A DNA stretch of 64,000 bases from positions 6,684,176 through 6,748,175 of the forward strand of contig NC_045144.1 of the NCBI RefSeq assembly GCF_008831285.2. Reading direction: 5' to 3'. How positions within the stretch are numbered: the stretch's first letter is position 1; each line of letters opens with the position of its first letter. Shown one piece after another: positions 1-13,256 of the stretch. The translations under genes and the position numbers were made by a program. Origin of the DNA: Nymphaea colorata (lineage: Eukaryota; Streptophyta; Magnoliopsida; Nymphaeales; Nymphaeaceae). The notes under the pieces are model-generated. The model was not told where the DNA came from. It searched no databases and was given only the letters and a program-made list of their open reading frames with translations.

Positions 1-198
1 AAAAAAGTACCACAGTGATAAAGCCACACTAACTATTTATACATACACACATAGATACATGTGTACAAATATAATACATACACACATGGATGCCTAAAAA
101 TTAGAAAATCTGTCACTAAAAAATAGTAATCACCAGGAGCGTTAGTGACAGATTGCTGTGCAGAATGGTTCATGATGCTTCAGCAATGGTTTATTATA

Positions 199-321
<123 letters not shown>

Positions 322-441
322 GCCTCCTACAACGAACTTAGCTTTTATCAATAAGCAAGTTTTATTCAGCTTTTACCAAATCACAAGGATTTATCTAAAA
401 AATTGTACCAAAATGAGAAATTGCACTAAAATCACAAGGAT

Positions 442-629
<188 letters not shown>

Positions 630-1540
630 AGTTCAGCTGGATTCCAAGTGATTTTTCTGATCTAACTTCACTGATGAGGACTTCGGACAACCCAAATTTA
701 TAGGGTTGAAAACTTGATACAAAAAAAAAAGGTTAAAATTTGATCGACCAATCAAATGTTATGAAGGTTTTAAAATCAACAATGTTAGATTCATCAAAAA
801 TTGGGCAGGTGACGAAACCCAATTTGTGCATCAAATATTGGCCTTTTTTCTTAAACCTATAGTGTTTGGGCCAACCAGGCTCATCCATGAAATCTGAACG
901 GAAAAAAATGGTTGGATTCTTTCAGACAATCCAAAACAGTGATTGGCCAAATCCACAAAACTTACTATGTGTTTTGACAAGGCACCTCCGGCCACCTTGC
1001 AAAAAACATTTCTTGCCATAATTGTTGAGTTTTTTTGTTCAATAAACTGTACAGATATTGAGTAGAAAATTGGGAATTAGCATTTAGATCATGTAAATGT
1101 TATGCATCAATGGAATTTTACAACCTTAAAACGCCAATAGCTCTCAATGTACAAAAATTTAACTTTGAAGATCATATTTCTGCATCAATAAAACATTTTC
1201 AAAAACATTCCACATTATGACTCTGTCACTTTTATGCATGAGTGTGTGTGCCTGTGCATATGTAAGTGGTTACACCACAAATAATACCATGAAAAAGACA
1301 AACAAACAGTGCAAGACTGCAAGTACATTTATGGGCTTACCTAATGTTAAAGTTTAAGATTAATTTATAATAGCACTCCAAACTGATCGATGTGTGAAAG
1401 TTCAAAATACCAGTGAACAATTCCATATTAAAATACATCAATAAATTTAAGGGAGAATGAACCGTTTCTGAGGAAAACAAAAGTTAATCAAGATGCTAAT
1501 AAGGTAGCAGACATTATCCATGAAGAAAAGCCAAACCAAC

Positions 1541-2433
1541 CTTGCAATCATATATGGTACAGTGGAAGCAATTGGTTCAACCTGTGAAGTAAATTGATCC
1601 CACTGAGATATATATCCATTAGCATAACATATATCACCAATATGAAAGACTATATCTATATCATTCAAGTCCTTGATTAGCTGGTCTGTAGTATTCAGAG
1701 AACCAGGTTGGTAATTGTTATACTCATTGGAACCATCACGCTCTGCCTGCAAAACAGATTAAGATAAAGTCTTTAGACTTTAAAGAAAAAACAACATTTT
1801 AAAGTATCTGGCCATATTAAATTGATCTACCACCGCACCAACTAAGGTATCAGAGCACAATTTTTCTACTGAAAGCTTGAGTAATGAACACCAAACCTTT
1901 CCCATATCACCAAAAATCACAATGCGCTGCAAGGAGTTTTGTCCAGGATACGGAGATGCTCTAAAATGATAAACTTGACTCCAAACGTATGAACCATTAA
2001 ATAATCTATGACCCACTCTGTAGCTATACCTGCATCAAGATTACAAAAAGTAGATTGCAAGTTTCAAAAACGTCTGTGTAATAAAATGGTAAGAGCAACA
2101 TGTATCAGAGGATATTTTTAGGAAATGACATGGATCCAGTGGAGGATCCTTGGCTTATGGAAGTTTATGAAACTTCTACTTCAAGAAACAATCGGTTTAG
2201 GATAAAAGTTTAACATTGATTACATTGAATTAGGCCATAATTCTTTCAGAAAGCTAGTATGAATGAAGCCAGGGTCACGCCATCCCACCGTCCGTGCTGG
2301 CGAACCTGCAAAAGAAATTCAAGCAAGAAGTTTCTTAATCACATGAGCTGAGATGAGTTTAACTTTACACTCAAATATTAACATCTTGACGTTACTAAAC
2401 TCAGATCTTATCATAAAAGAGAGAAAGAGAGTG

Positions 2434-2491
<58 letters not shown>

Positions 2492-5400
2492 CTGAAATCA
2501 GCCGGCTACCTCTGTGGCTGGATGGTTATTTTCCTATTTTGTGTCGCTAAAACCACTGCAAAAGATGCATTTGCGCAGTGGCCATGGTTTTTAGTGATAA
2601 AACACACATTTTGCAATAGTTTTTAAATATAAAATAAAATAAAATAAATAAGCATCCTGATCCAGTCATAGAGATAGCTGACTGATTAAAATTTTCCTAT
2701 ATATGAGGAATTGAAATCAGCTGGCTACCTCTATGGCCGGATGATTATTTTTCTATTTTATGTCGCTAAAAAGTAAAAACCATTGGAAAAGGTGGATTTA
2801 CGATGAGGTGAGTTGCTTGACCATGGGTTTTAGTGACAAAACACACATTTTGCAATGGTTTTTACTTGTTAAAGATATAAAATAAAAAATAACCATCTGG
2901 CCATAGAGGTAGCTAATCGATTTCAATTTTCCTATATATGAGGAATTGAAATCAGTCGGCTACCTCTATGGCTGGATGGTTATTTTTTTATTTTGTGTCA
3001 CTAAAAATCATTGAAAAAGGTGCATTTGCAATGGGGCCAGTTGCTTGGCTATGGTTTTTAGTGACAAAACACATCTTTGCAATGATTTTTAGAGATATAA
3101 AAATATCCATCCGGCCATAGAGGTAACCGACTGATTTCAATTTTTCTATACAGTGAAAGAAAAGACATACCACACATGCTGCTACGACTGAAAGTCAAAG
3201 TTCCAGCTGGAGATTGCATCCGAGCCCCTCCTTCTGGGCCCCACTCAACCAAAGGTACTGCTTCTATAATATCATAACCACTAGTCCAGGTAACTGCCAT
3301 CTGAGCATTAAAGAATTCTGAATCAGAAAATGCATTTTTATATCAGGAACCAAAGTAAAAGAAGAATCCATATTTCCTTGGACACTTGACCAACCTTCAC
3401 ACAAGGTTGCATGCGTGCAAACCCTTTTTTTTGAGGTGGCAGATGCCACAGGCACTTGACTAAACTTCAAGCAAGACTCTTGTGTATGTGTGTGAAAAAG
3501 ATAGACAAAAATATATGTATCCATATATATATATATATATACGCATGCACACACGGAGATATATATATCGCACACGTGAGAGTGAGAGTGAGAGAGAGAG
3601 GATTTCTTGGGAGAAGGAGAAGCTCAGGTGCTTTCTTTCATCCTCTCTGATATATGCCAAAGTGGATCTTCTTGACCAAATTGTATGTTAATGTGAAGAT
3701 GTTATCTCTTGTGTGTGTGCAAGGATGTTTGTGCCCACATCTCAAATAAAATTTTACTTAGATAACAAAAGAAATATCACAATAAAGTAAAAACTACTTT
3801 TTCCATAAAATATGGATGAGAATTAACTGACAAACAGAGACTTGATGAATACTGTAGACAAAATACAGGATAATTAAAATTTCATGAAAATTGACCATCC
3901 CAAAAAAAACAGAGACTTACTTCATTCCAAGCCTTCCCTTGAGCTAGACGTGGATAGACAGGGGCTTTTGGATTTGCATATGTTACCGTATTCGAGACAG
4001 CAACCAGCTTCGGCTGTAGTTCAAAAATTAAAACCAGAATTATGTCTTCACTTAGTACTGAACATATTGAGATCAACAATGAAAAAAATCATTATTGTAG
4101 GTAATCAAAAGATACAAGCATGTCTGTGTTCCTTCTCTAAAAGAAAATAATAAGATTAGTAAATCACAAATCTGATGAAAGAAATTTTGTCATGCACACA
4201 AATCAAAAGCTCGACAGATCTGTATATCCAAAGGACCAAAATTAGAGGAAAAGAAAACATATGCAGCTTCACTAATAAGACAGTTCATCAGAACAACAAA
4301 TAGATAAACATCCAAACAACTGTAAAAAATTAAGGCCATATAAAATATCAAAAGCTCACAAAAATTTTATTTAACGTGGTAGATCTTCTATAAGATGCTT
4401 CTACCACCAAAACGATTAGGTTATACAATGCTGACAGGACCAACAGCTGTAATTAACATTTGAAACTTAATCTCTGCTCTATTACAAATATTATTATATG
4501 CTTTCATAATATTCACATTTTCCCATGACCTTGAAATTGCCTGTAGTGTAGTAAAAACACAAACAGCATGTCATATTCTTATGTCCTTTCCCTTCTCATT
4601 TCTCACATGAATTGAACACTGCATTCAATAGAAATATTGCAAATAATTAATTTCTAGCATCATTTCAGGAGGTTTACAGTGCAGAATTCTACTTTAGCAG
4701 TGAAAATTGTTGCAGCAACCCTTGCCAAAAGGGATGAAAATTAGCATCTCGTGGCTAAATGTGTTGTTGACTGGTATGCACTGAAACTCACTGAATTGTC
4801 AGTATTTGTTGGTCAGTACAACTCAGTGCAAACTTTCTCTTCATTTAAATTGCATATTAATCGCGACTATGAAAAAGCCTTTTCCTCTTTAAAAAAAAAA
4901 GGGATCCTAAGATAGCTGGACAAAAAAACAGCAAAATTTCACTTTTTATATTCATTGAAAATGAGTTGAGATTTAAATACAGTTTCTTTCTTGATAGATT
5001 CCTTTACCAACATTAATTTGGCAGAGATTACACAAACAAGCACAAACGCATCTAGAAAACTATGAGGCCAACAAGAGGAACTTCATGTGCCCACTGCTGA
5101 GGAGGGTAGGAATATCATTTAATTATGCCCTCAAATCAGTAGCAGGTCATTTGCTTGAGTTTATAGACACCAATTTCTGAAATGATAGGAACAAAGGCAG
5201 AGAAATGATGTTGGCATAGAAATGATTTAGAAAGGACCATGTTGTGCTTAACTTGATGCTAGAAAATTTGATGTTACTGGCTATCTCCTCTAGCTTCATG
5301 CATAACAATTTGTTAAAATTAAAATACTGTGACATTCTTAAGATAAACAAACAAAAAGGTAACCCCTCCAACATAATATCAAAAAAAGCAACATGGAGAT

Positions 5401-8400
5401 CATTCAGCTTGCTTAATCAAACCTTTTTCCTGGAACGAACCAACCACAAAGAAAAATAAAACCTCACAATGCTTAAGGGTGAGAAATATACAAGGGGAAA
5501 TCTCAAAAGAAAAGGAACTCCTGAATAGGCCCATCTTGTTTTGGTACCTTAAGTTGTAGCAGTGATAGAACAAGAAAAAATGCTGGTGCAATAAAGGTAA
5601 TGCCTCCCACAGAATGTCATAAAAAGAAACCAAATTGGAGGCCCATCACTGAGGGAGACTGACAGGCTTACTGAATCTAAACCTTTTTCCTAGAATAAAT
5701 CAAACCACTAGGAGAGAGAAAAAATAACCTTTTAGTTTCATTGTTCAAGGGTCAGAAATATGTCGGAAAATCTAGAAAGCAAGGAATTGATAAACATGTC
5801 CATCTTCCATATATTACTATGCGCTGCAGCAATGATGGACTTAAGAAAAAGTGCTGGCAGCATAAAAGAAATAGGAAAACATGTCTGTTTGTAAAAACAT
5901 ATATTCCTGCCTTGCAGGTGCCTGCCAATTAATTCTGCACCTTTCCTGAAAACAATAATAAAAAAATGTTTGAAATATTCATGCACTTTCCAACTAAAAG
6001 CAGCAGAATTAATTGACCAAACTAAAGAGAGAAAAAATAAAATAAAAAAAAAGTTATGATGTACAGACTCCATTTTCATTCTGTTACAGAGCGTAGCAAT
6101 TAATAGATGATACAAGAATGAACCGAAAGAACTATGTCACCTGAATGCGGGGTGCGGGTGTGGGTGCCGGTGCGGCACATCTCAAAAAAATTAGGTGCGG
6201 CGGTGCGGTGAAGATATTTTATTAATATTAATATTATTATTATTATTATTATTAATTTTTCGTAGAAATTGAATAACACAATTAAAATTATACATTTTTA
6301 TGATAGTGAGAAAAAATAAAAAAAGAAATGTTTGAAAAAAAGGCAAACAGATCGTTTTATGAAAGCCACCATTCTTTAGTCTTGTATCGTTTTTTTTGAA
6401 AGAGAAAAGAGAACATATAATATATCTATAGATGTATTAAATTAGATGCAACGGCCGACGGGGATTTGATTTTGTGGATTTTTAATCTGGTTTCATCCCG
6501 AAATCAGATCCAAATCCAAACCATACACGCAGATGAACTTGGTTTGGATTTGGTTTCGACTCGGAACTTGATCCAACTCCCCTGGGTGCGGCTTGGGTGC
6601 AAGCCTCATCATCGGGTGCGGATTGGGTGCGCACCTGGAGCGCACCCGCACCCGAACCCGCACCCGCAACGCGTCGATGCGGGTGCGAGCTCCTGGGAAA
6701 CGCACCCAAGTGACATTGCGAAAGAATGCTCCTGCGATCACCGTAAGCATAATGTGCACAAATACATTAAATCTTCTTTTCTCGTAACTAGTTATGACTA
6801 GATGAATTAAATAGTTCATAAATAATGATAAAACAAATTTACTTGTGTAGAAACACAGTACTTCTAAAGAAGCAGACTTTTCAGAGCAGTTTGTTAACCT
6901 TCATATAAAATGGAGAGTAGTAAGTGTTTCTGAAGAATACATGAGTGTCAAACTAGACAAAAGCAAGAAGAAAAGGCAACACATTCATGATTCATTAGAA
7001 ATTATAATAAACTAAAAAACACCAACATACATTTGAGATTCCGCCTGAGAACAGAGCAAAGGAAAAGTCAGCCCTCTGATTGATCAACTGAAGCTTCAAA
7101 ATCCCATTTCCTGTACTTGTGTAACTTGGGTTTGAATAATTTGCATATTGGTACTACAAAATAAATTCCCCATCAAATGTGAAAAATGACAACTTGTACT
7201 GCAAGAAAGCAACAAATATGTATAGCAAGATGCCAGTGCAAGGTAGCCTCTATCAAACCTTAATAGGTGCAGTACACAACAGTGGAGGCTTATCTTTCGT
7301 ATTTTCAGGCTCACAAGTTGTTGCACTGACAAACAAAAATGACAGAGACTTTTGTCATGTCAGAATATCAATAAAATTTATCATCACTTTGATTCAACTA
7401 TTTAAGGAAAAAAAACTACATTGTTTAAGATATCCATTCTCGGATCTAAACTTTCCATATTAAGCACAGCCAGCCAGTAACTTAGGATATAGATAATAAG
7501 GAGAATACAAACATATACCTAAAGTTCGAAGGAGAAAACACTCCTATCCAATCATCACTGGATGGGTTAGGTTGACTAAACTTCAAAGTCACCCATCCAC
7601 TGTTTTCGCCCTGAAGGAATAAATGAAAATCCACAAATAAGCACAGATCAAACAAAACCAAAACCACCATCACCTGAAGTTGGGACAACAAGCAACTCAA
7701 CAAATCTGAAGCAAGAAGCAGGTCTCTAGGGAGCTCTAATGCATGAAAAACTATGAATTCAGGAAGCTAGTAAGAAGAGTGTGGAAGAGAACAAGAACTT
7801 AAAAAAAAGGTTGCCTTTAACTAAATCCACACATTTGGGCATTTTATTTAAAACATACTTTCAATCCATAGGTCTTGCAAACAGAACTTTAACTTCCAAA
7901 ACAAACTAAAACATAAAAATATCAATCTCAAATTTAAATGAGATCTTGATTTATGTTGCAAGATTATCATAAACTTGAAAGCATGTGAACCACAATTTTT
8001 CGTGCTTCTGTAACAGGAATCCTGGGAAGCAAGCATCCAAGTTTTTAAAACTGGAATATTTTGTTTTCTCTATTAAGCATTTTTGTGGCTTTGTGATTTA
8101 ACTGGAAGAGATCACCAGCAAAATTTAGAGTACAATCTGGTTAACAAGACAGTAATTCCTTGATGTTACCTTAAACTGATTAACTCGGTGGCAGTCCCGT
8201 CAGAACCCAATCACATATGTTACCTGATCCAGGGAAGGTAATCCATACGTAGCTTCAAGCACTAGAACTATATCTTGGCCTTTGTAGACTCAAATTCTTA
8301 TTGTCTGCTTGCTAGCAGATTCATGAAGAATTCATAACTTCATACTTGATGAAGATTTTTATTAAATCTTTGCCTCTTTGTATTAGGCATACCTCCTGCT

Positions 8401-9005
8401 TCCTTGATTCAGGTTCTGTTACTCTGCTTGGTCTAACCAGCCAAGGCACCATAGACACCTTTATGATATATTTTACCAACTACAAAAAGAACGTCTTCCA
8501 GTCATAAGTAAACAACTACTACGGAATCTATTAACCAAGAGCTGTTAGATGACTCTGGAATGTAGACCCATCTCCTGTTACCACTTACATCAAGCCTTAG
8601 AACATGATACAGTCATAGGATAAAGAAAGAGTCCCCAGAAACATCAGTTTTCTGATTTACTTGTTCGACAAAAAAGTTATCCAATTTAGAAGACTTGAAT
8701 CAGTAACTTTAAATGAGAAGGATTAAATTTAGCAGGGTGAGCTAAGCCTGAGAATTGGAAAATTTTCCTCAATATGCATCCATAATGTGTTCCCTCTAGC
8801 TGGCAAATTTCATCAAGACCGCATGAATTACCTTCAAGCCAAGAACAAGAGGAAAGGCTTTAATATAGGCAGACTCGTGCAGAGCAAGAGTCGTCCTATG
8901 AATGGCAATATTAGAGAGAGGCTGTTCCCCTGGCACTCTTGCCTGGCAAAAACTTACAAACTCCGCAAAACTCAGCAACCAAATCAAACGCCAAATCTTC
9001 TCCAT
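1541..9005 (-). CDS. Purple acid phosphatase-like protein, PAP27 type, copy A (exons 1-9; 3' part not in window)
   Basis: Secreted metallophosphoesterase-like protein of the high-molecular-weight plant purple acid phosphatase family; closest recalled relative is Arabidopsis PAP27. Exons on the minus strand: 8832-9005, 7519-7610, 7259-7325, 7031-7153, 3921-4013, 3171-3300, 2224-2305, 1897-2029, 1541-1746. All joins are GT-AG and the frame stays open for 366 residues. Every exon has exactly the length of its counterpart in copy B. The start MEKIW opens a hydrophobic signal peptide. The fibronectin-like PAP N-domain follows, then the metallophosphatase domain with FGDMGK (D295) and GDICY (D336, Y339). 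The last visible codons lead into the GNHE motif, which is encoded by exon 10 in copy B. Exons 10-12 are not found at 1-1540, so the gene either runs off the left edge or has lost its 3' end. The missing part holds four of the seven metal ligands. Confidence 0.88.
2437..2488. repeat. (TA)n microsatellite in PAP-A intron 6
   Basis: Pure TA tract directly left of the three-unit hairpin array. Palindromic elements often sit in or beside TA tracts. Confidence 0.9.
2493..3139. mobile_element. Three head-to-tail palindromic MITE-like elements
   Basis: Units at about 2493-2690, 2712-2925 and 2947-3139. Each begins TGAAATCAGYYGGCTACC, then CTCTRTGGCYGGATGRTTAT. Each ends with the reverse complement of this (ATCYGGCCATAGAGGTA, then CTGATTTCA). 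Inside is a second inverted pair, TGTCRCTAAAA against TTTTAGTGACAAAACACA. Spacers between units read TTTTCCTATATATGAGGAA. The array lies in intron 6 of PAP copy A and is missing from copy B. There is no coding capacity. TA-flanked, hairpin-forming ends suggest a Stowaway (Tc1/mariner-derived) or similar family. Confidence 0.75.
4014..7030 (-). other. Intron 4 of PAP copy A (3.0 kb)
   Basis: Matches intron 4 of copy B over most of its length, apart from a GC-rich insertion at about 6134-6716. I see no coding sequence. Open frames here, including one of 125 codons at 5738-6115, are AT-rich and lack any family motif. Confidence 0.7.
6134..6716. mobile_element. GC-rich-ended insertion with inverted termini in PAP-A intron 4
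   Basis: Both ends carry runs of the GGGTGCG type (left GCGGGGTGCGGGTGTGGGTG, right GGAAACGCACCCAAGTGAC), and the ends are inverted relative to each other: ATGTCACCTGAATGCG against ATGTCACTTGGGTGCG. The middle is AT-rich with an (ATT)n run near 6220-6256. Copy B has no such segment at the matching point (about 23320). Probably a non-autonomous DNA transposon; superfamily not determined. Confidence 0.55.
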
Positions 9006-9646
9006 AATGGTTTGAGGATCTACAATAGGACCAAGAAACAACAACCGTATCAGAGACGCAATTTGAAAAGAACAGAAAAGAAGCACTACAAAGCTAATGC
9101 CCAAAAGCCGTAACATCAGAAACCAAGCAATTGCAGACAACCCCAACTTCAATACGCACACTTTCAACTTCTCCTCAAATTGCACGTATTTCAAGCACAA
9201 AACACCGAAAAATTATGAAGCAGCGGCATGCAAACCAACTCCGAAACAAAACATTGAACTTTGTATTTGTCAGAACTTTTCAGACCAAACAAACTTTACG
9301 CTAATATTCTCAGCTTCCACGACCATTTCTTATCTTGCAGACATGAAACGCACAGAGAAGAGAGCTGAAGGAAAAAGAAAAACTACCCATCAACCAAAAA
9401 CTGAGTCTAGAAAAAAACCACTGCACTCGATAGCGATACTTTTCAATACCCGCTTTTCGTTTTCTTTTCCTTGAAAGAATTATCCAATACCCACATGGAA
9501 AAACCATGGAATGAATGACAGACGCACCATAAGACAGTGGAAAAGAACCGAGAAAATCGATGGGATTCCTACTCTGTCTCTAGTGGATGCTCTGGAGCTG
9601 CAAGTAGAGAGAGTTGAACTCGAGGATTTAGCTACAAGGACTCCTC

Positions 9647-9652
9647 TTTATA
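9647..9652 (-). promoter_or_regulatory. Probable TATA box of PAP copy A
   Basis: On the minus strand the sequence reads CTCTATAAAGAGG. The same position upstream of copy B is well conserved on both sides, which supports a promoter rather than chance. It lies about 640 bp before the start codon, so the leader would be long or contain a 5' UTR intron; no transcript is available to decide. Confidence 0.45.
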
Positions 9653-11012
9653 GAGTAAGTCTATGATTGACATTGCCGACGTTTCGAACGACCTCCAATA
9701 GATATTAGATAGTCAAAATCATGGAGACGGGTTGGCGTTTGGGCTTCAAAATTGCAGCTTAACAGTTTTGTCCTCGGGAATATTCGCCTCGCCGAGATGT
9801 TTTGGCAGTTGAAGCGGCCGGACCCAGAGACTCGGATTATTCGGACTTCACGAATCGATTGTTGAAGCGCGCAACCGCCGAAACAGATTAAATGTCCCGA
9901 GCCCGATACGGAAGATAAAGGTTTACTACTAAATATTTTTATAAATTTTAATTTAGCCTCTGTTAAAATTTCCAAAAAAAATCATTAGCCCCCAAGAAAA
10001 TGTGTTTTTTCAGGAAAAAAAAAAAGGCAGCACCTCTTCTGCATTAAAATGCTGTTTATGCTCAAAGGTCGATTATTATTATAGATCATTTTTTTTATCG
10101 TGGGAGGTTCTGATCACTATCATGTTCTAATATGTTAGTTCTTTGAATTATAAATGATAGTAAATTTGATACCCGAGTTAAAGTATGCACACACGATATG
10201 TTCAAACTTTGAAACAAGCCAAAAGCTTAGAAGCATAGGGATGTGACTTTGAGAGTTTATTAAAAAAAATTATCAGACATTAATATATAAATAATCTATC
10301 TCTCTTCTTGGTCCAAACTAATCTGTATTTTTGTAATATAGTACTGACTTGCTAGCATTAAGCTCCGAGCTACACTGGAAACTCAGAAAACAATGGCCGC
10401 ATAATGAACCACTGGAAAAACGAATATGGAAGACACGACCGAGTCGTTATGTCCGAACCGGATCTAATTCACCCAACACATATCCTGTACGATATTCCTG
10501 GGGCAATCGGATCGGACGCAGGCATTTAGTAACCGGACCTTAACCTCCTGTTTGATGCAGACTTTATATGGTATGGCTGTTTTTTTTCTTTAATTTTCCA
10601 GTTCTTCTCTTCATTGTTTCCATATTGCAACCACGAATGAATATGGCATGTTGTATTGTTCCTAATTTGGATGAGGATCCAAATCAGATGTTTAAAAGTC
10701 GGGTCCTTGAATTTGATATGATACTCGAACTCGTGCAGTGGCCAACAGAAAATCTAACCGGCCGGTCTTGAACATTAACAAAGCCTTGAATCCGATATGC
10801 GTTCCGACTCAAATGGCTCTGTGACGATATGCTCCGATAATTCCGATCCGATTTGACCACTTTCCATTTGTGCAGATTTGGTGTACAATAGGATCCATAT
10901 CCGATATCCGATAGATTTTTTGTATAACGGTCCGGAATCGATGCGATGTGGCTAACTTTTTAATGACAAATTGTGAATTTTTTAACCGTCACACACACAC
11001 ACAGAGACGCAC

Positions 11013-11049
<37 letters not shown>

Positions 11050-12958
11050 GATGCTGCCATGTAATGGATGGTTAAAATATACAAATTCATCGATAAAAAA
11101 ACCATAAATTATCACTAAAGACATCATACACTGTCGCTGCACTACAATCTTTAGCTACCACTGATTTAGTAACAGTTTTTCAGTAATAAATTTTTAAAAA
11201 AATTTCTCCCTCAAAGAGAGACGCAACATAAAATGAAAAAAAAAAAACAGCCGGTGGAGGGCACACATAGTGTTCTGTAACTCTACCGCTTCTTCCTTAC
11301 AAGAACAGGGTTTTAAAAGCAATAATGGCTCGCTCTACTGTTTCCTAGAGAGAGAGAGAGAGTTTCCTTGAATCTTCACTACAGCCGAAACTCTCTGCCA
11401 TATCAGGCTAACTCGTACTTGAGAGAGGTTTCAGCGTTTTCTTGAATCATCTTCACCAAAGCCAAAACCCTGCCGTATAGGCCTAACTCTTCGTATGGTC
11501 CAAATCGTCAAGGAACCGAAGTCTTCGCTCAATTGCTTGAAGTTAACCCCTTCACATGGTGGCGTCAATGCGTCCGATTCAGATGGGCCCATGATCAGAA
11601 AAACCAGTTAAATAGTGACTCCATTAATCTGATGAGCCAAACATGAGTTGATTCTTCTGAATGAGGACAGAAAGGCGATAAACTTGATGTGCATTCATGA
11701 TGGGCACAATGTTTTCACATTTGCAAAGACCAATGCTGGCGATGGAAATTTACAACCAAAGAGTCATGATGATTAAATCTAGAGGAATCAGGAAACAGAA
11801 GATGCCTTCGATGTCTATCTATCTCCCCGTGGGCAGTTTTCGCTTCTTACTCAGAAGGGTAAAAACATTGTATTTGCAGAGAGATGGAATGAAAGACAGA
11901 AGAAGAGAGAGAGAGAAATCACAGTTTCTGACCTTAATGGAGACTCGGCCGCGGACAGTGTAGCAGAGGAAGAAGCATTTCAATTCACTGCAAAGGAAAC
12001 CCATCCAAAGTTCGTCTCTGAATGCAAATCTGCCTCTTGTAAGGTTGTAATATATCATTTTTTCTTCCCTAGACGCTGAAGCATTTGGATCGAAGTTAAA
12101 TAAGATGAGCAAAGATGTTCCAAATCTTAAAAATGATTGCCAACTTTGTTCCTGATGCTAAAGCTCCCACCTTCAAGGCCGAAGCAAATATCGGTAAGGA
12201 TTCCATTCGTTACTAGCGCTAAAAAACATGGGAAATTATTCTCTCTTTACTTTTACCAACAAAAATACCCCATGAAATGCCCAAACACATAAAAATTTTA
12301 AATTTTTTCAGTTATGAAAACATAAATTGTAGTCGGCCAACTAACGATCCATTGCAAGCCCTTTTCAGGTGAGCGAGAGGGTTATTCCACTGTCCAAACG
12401 AAAACTAAAACCACCTTCAGTCCCTTTGCCCATTGGATTCAAAGTTGTGTCATATTAGACGGCGAGATCTATGTTTCAACTTGCACATACTTCAACTTGC
12501 ACGTATTACCCACTCTATTATAGGAGCATAGCCATATCTAAAACTTACATGACCCACCATTGGGTGAGTAGCCAAGTTTTTCAAATAAAGATTTTCAAAT
12601 TAAGACAGAGAGAGAGAGAGAGTTAACTATATCATTTTCGATCCCTAGCAGGAATTTTTGAAGTTTATAATTTAACTTCTTAGCACGACTATGGGAGTCA
12701 ATGAAAGGGATGGCCATACTTTTCCTCAATGTTTTCTGCAGCTAGTCGTCCCCTTGTCTGCTTCTCATTCTTCCTAATTGCTGGCTCTTTCTTGCTTCTT
12801 ATTTCTGAAGAGGAATGACAAAACCTCAAGGAGATTTTCTCTGCGATCACTTAATTTGTTCTTCACATTGATGAGCAAACTAAGAAGGCATTCAGTAACA
12901 AGAACACTCATGAATGTATTCTAAAAACTGGGACATATTCGCAATTCGATAACTTTTA

Positions 12959-13242
12959 GGGTGTGGTTGGATGCATGCCCAAAAAGGGGTTTTGCCTCTA
13001 AAACTCTTTTTGTTTTTTTTTGTTTTAATCTGTTTGGGTGACATGAAAACAGTGTTTTTAGAAAAAAAGAGGTTTTCTGAAAACGCTGTCTTCATAACTA
13101 CCACCATTTTCACCCAAAACTAATTTTTGCCTGCCCACCCAAACATAAAAACGATGTTTTTCAAAACTCATTCAGAAAATCATTTTTACAAAACCAGGTT
13201 TTCTGAAAAATCATTTTTCCAACGAGTCGTCCAAACGCTACC
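12959..13242. mobile_element. MITE-like element with TTTGG/CCAAAC ends
   Basis: Begins GGTGTGGTTGGATGCATG and ends CGTCCAAACGCTACC, roughly inverted. The interior is rich in AAAACC and GGTTTT blocks that can pair (TTTTGCCTCTAAAACTC, TTTTACAAAACCAGG). The same family recurs at 13482-13743, 42472-42716 and 52810-52945, with probable relatives at 59575-59877 and 60500-61158. Confidence 0.5.
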
Positions 13243-13256
13243 TTAGTAACATAAAT

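Noticed and set aside
2493-3139. CRISPR-like reading of the three regularly spaced units
   Set aside because: Plant nuclear DNA; units are long palindromes with TA-flanked spacers, as in transposons, not short repeats with unique spacers.
5738-6115. 125-codon minus-strand frame in PAP-A intron 4
   Set aside because: Low-complexity Phe/Leu-rich translation of AT-rich intron; copy B shows no matching frame.
6466-6819. Arg/Pro-rich frames of 75-111 codons on both strands
   Set aside because: Products of the GGGTGCG-type repeat in a transposon-like insertion.
9097-9474. 125-codon plus-strand frame antisense to the PAP-A leader
   Set aside because: Not kept in copy B and no family motif.
11697-12112. 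Possible small gene in the conserved upstream block
   Set aside because: The matching block upstream of PAP copy B (28470-29040) does not keep any of these frames.
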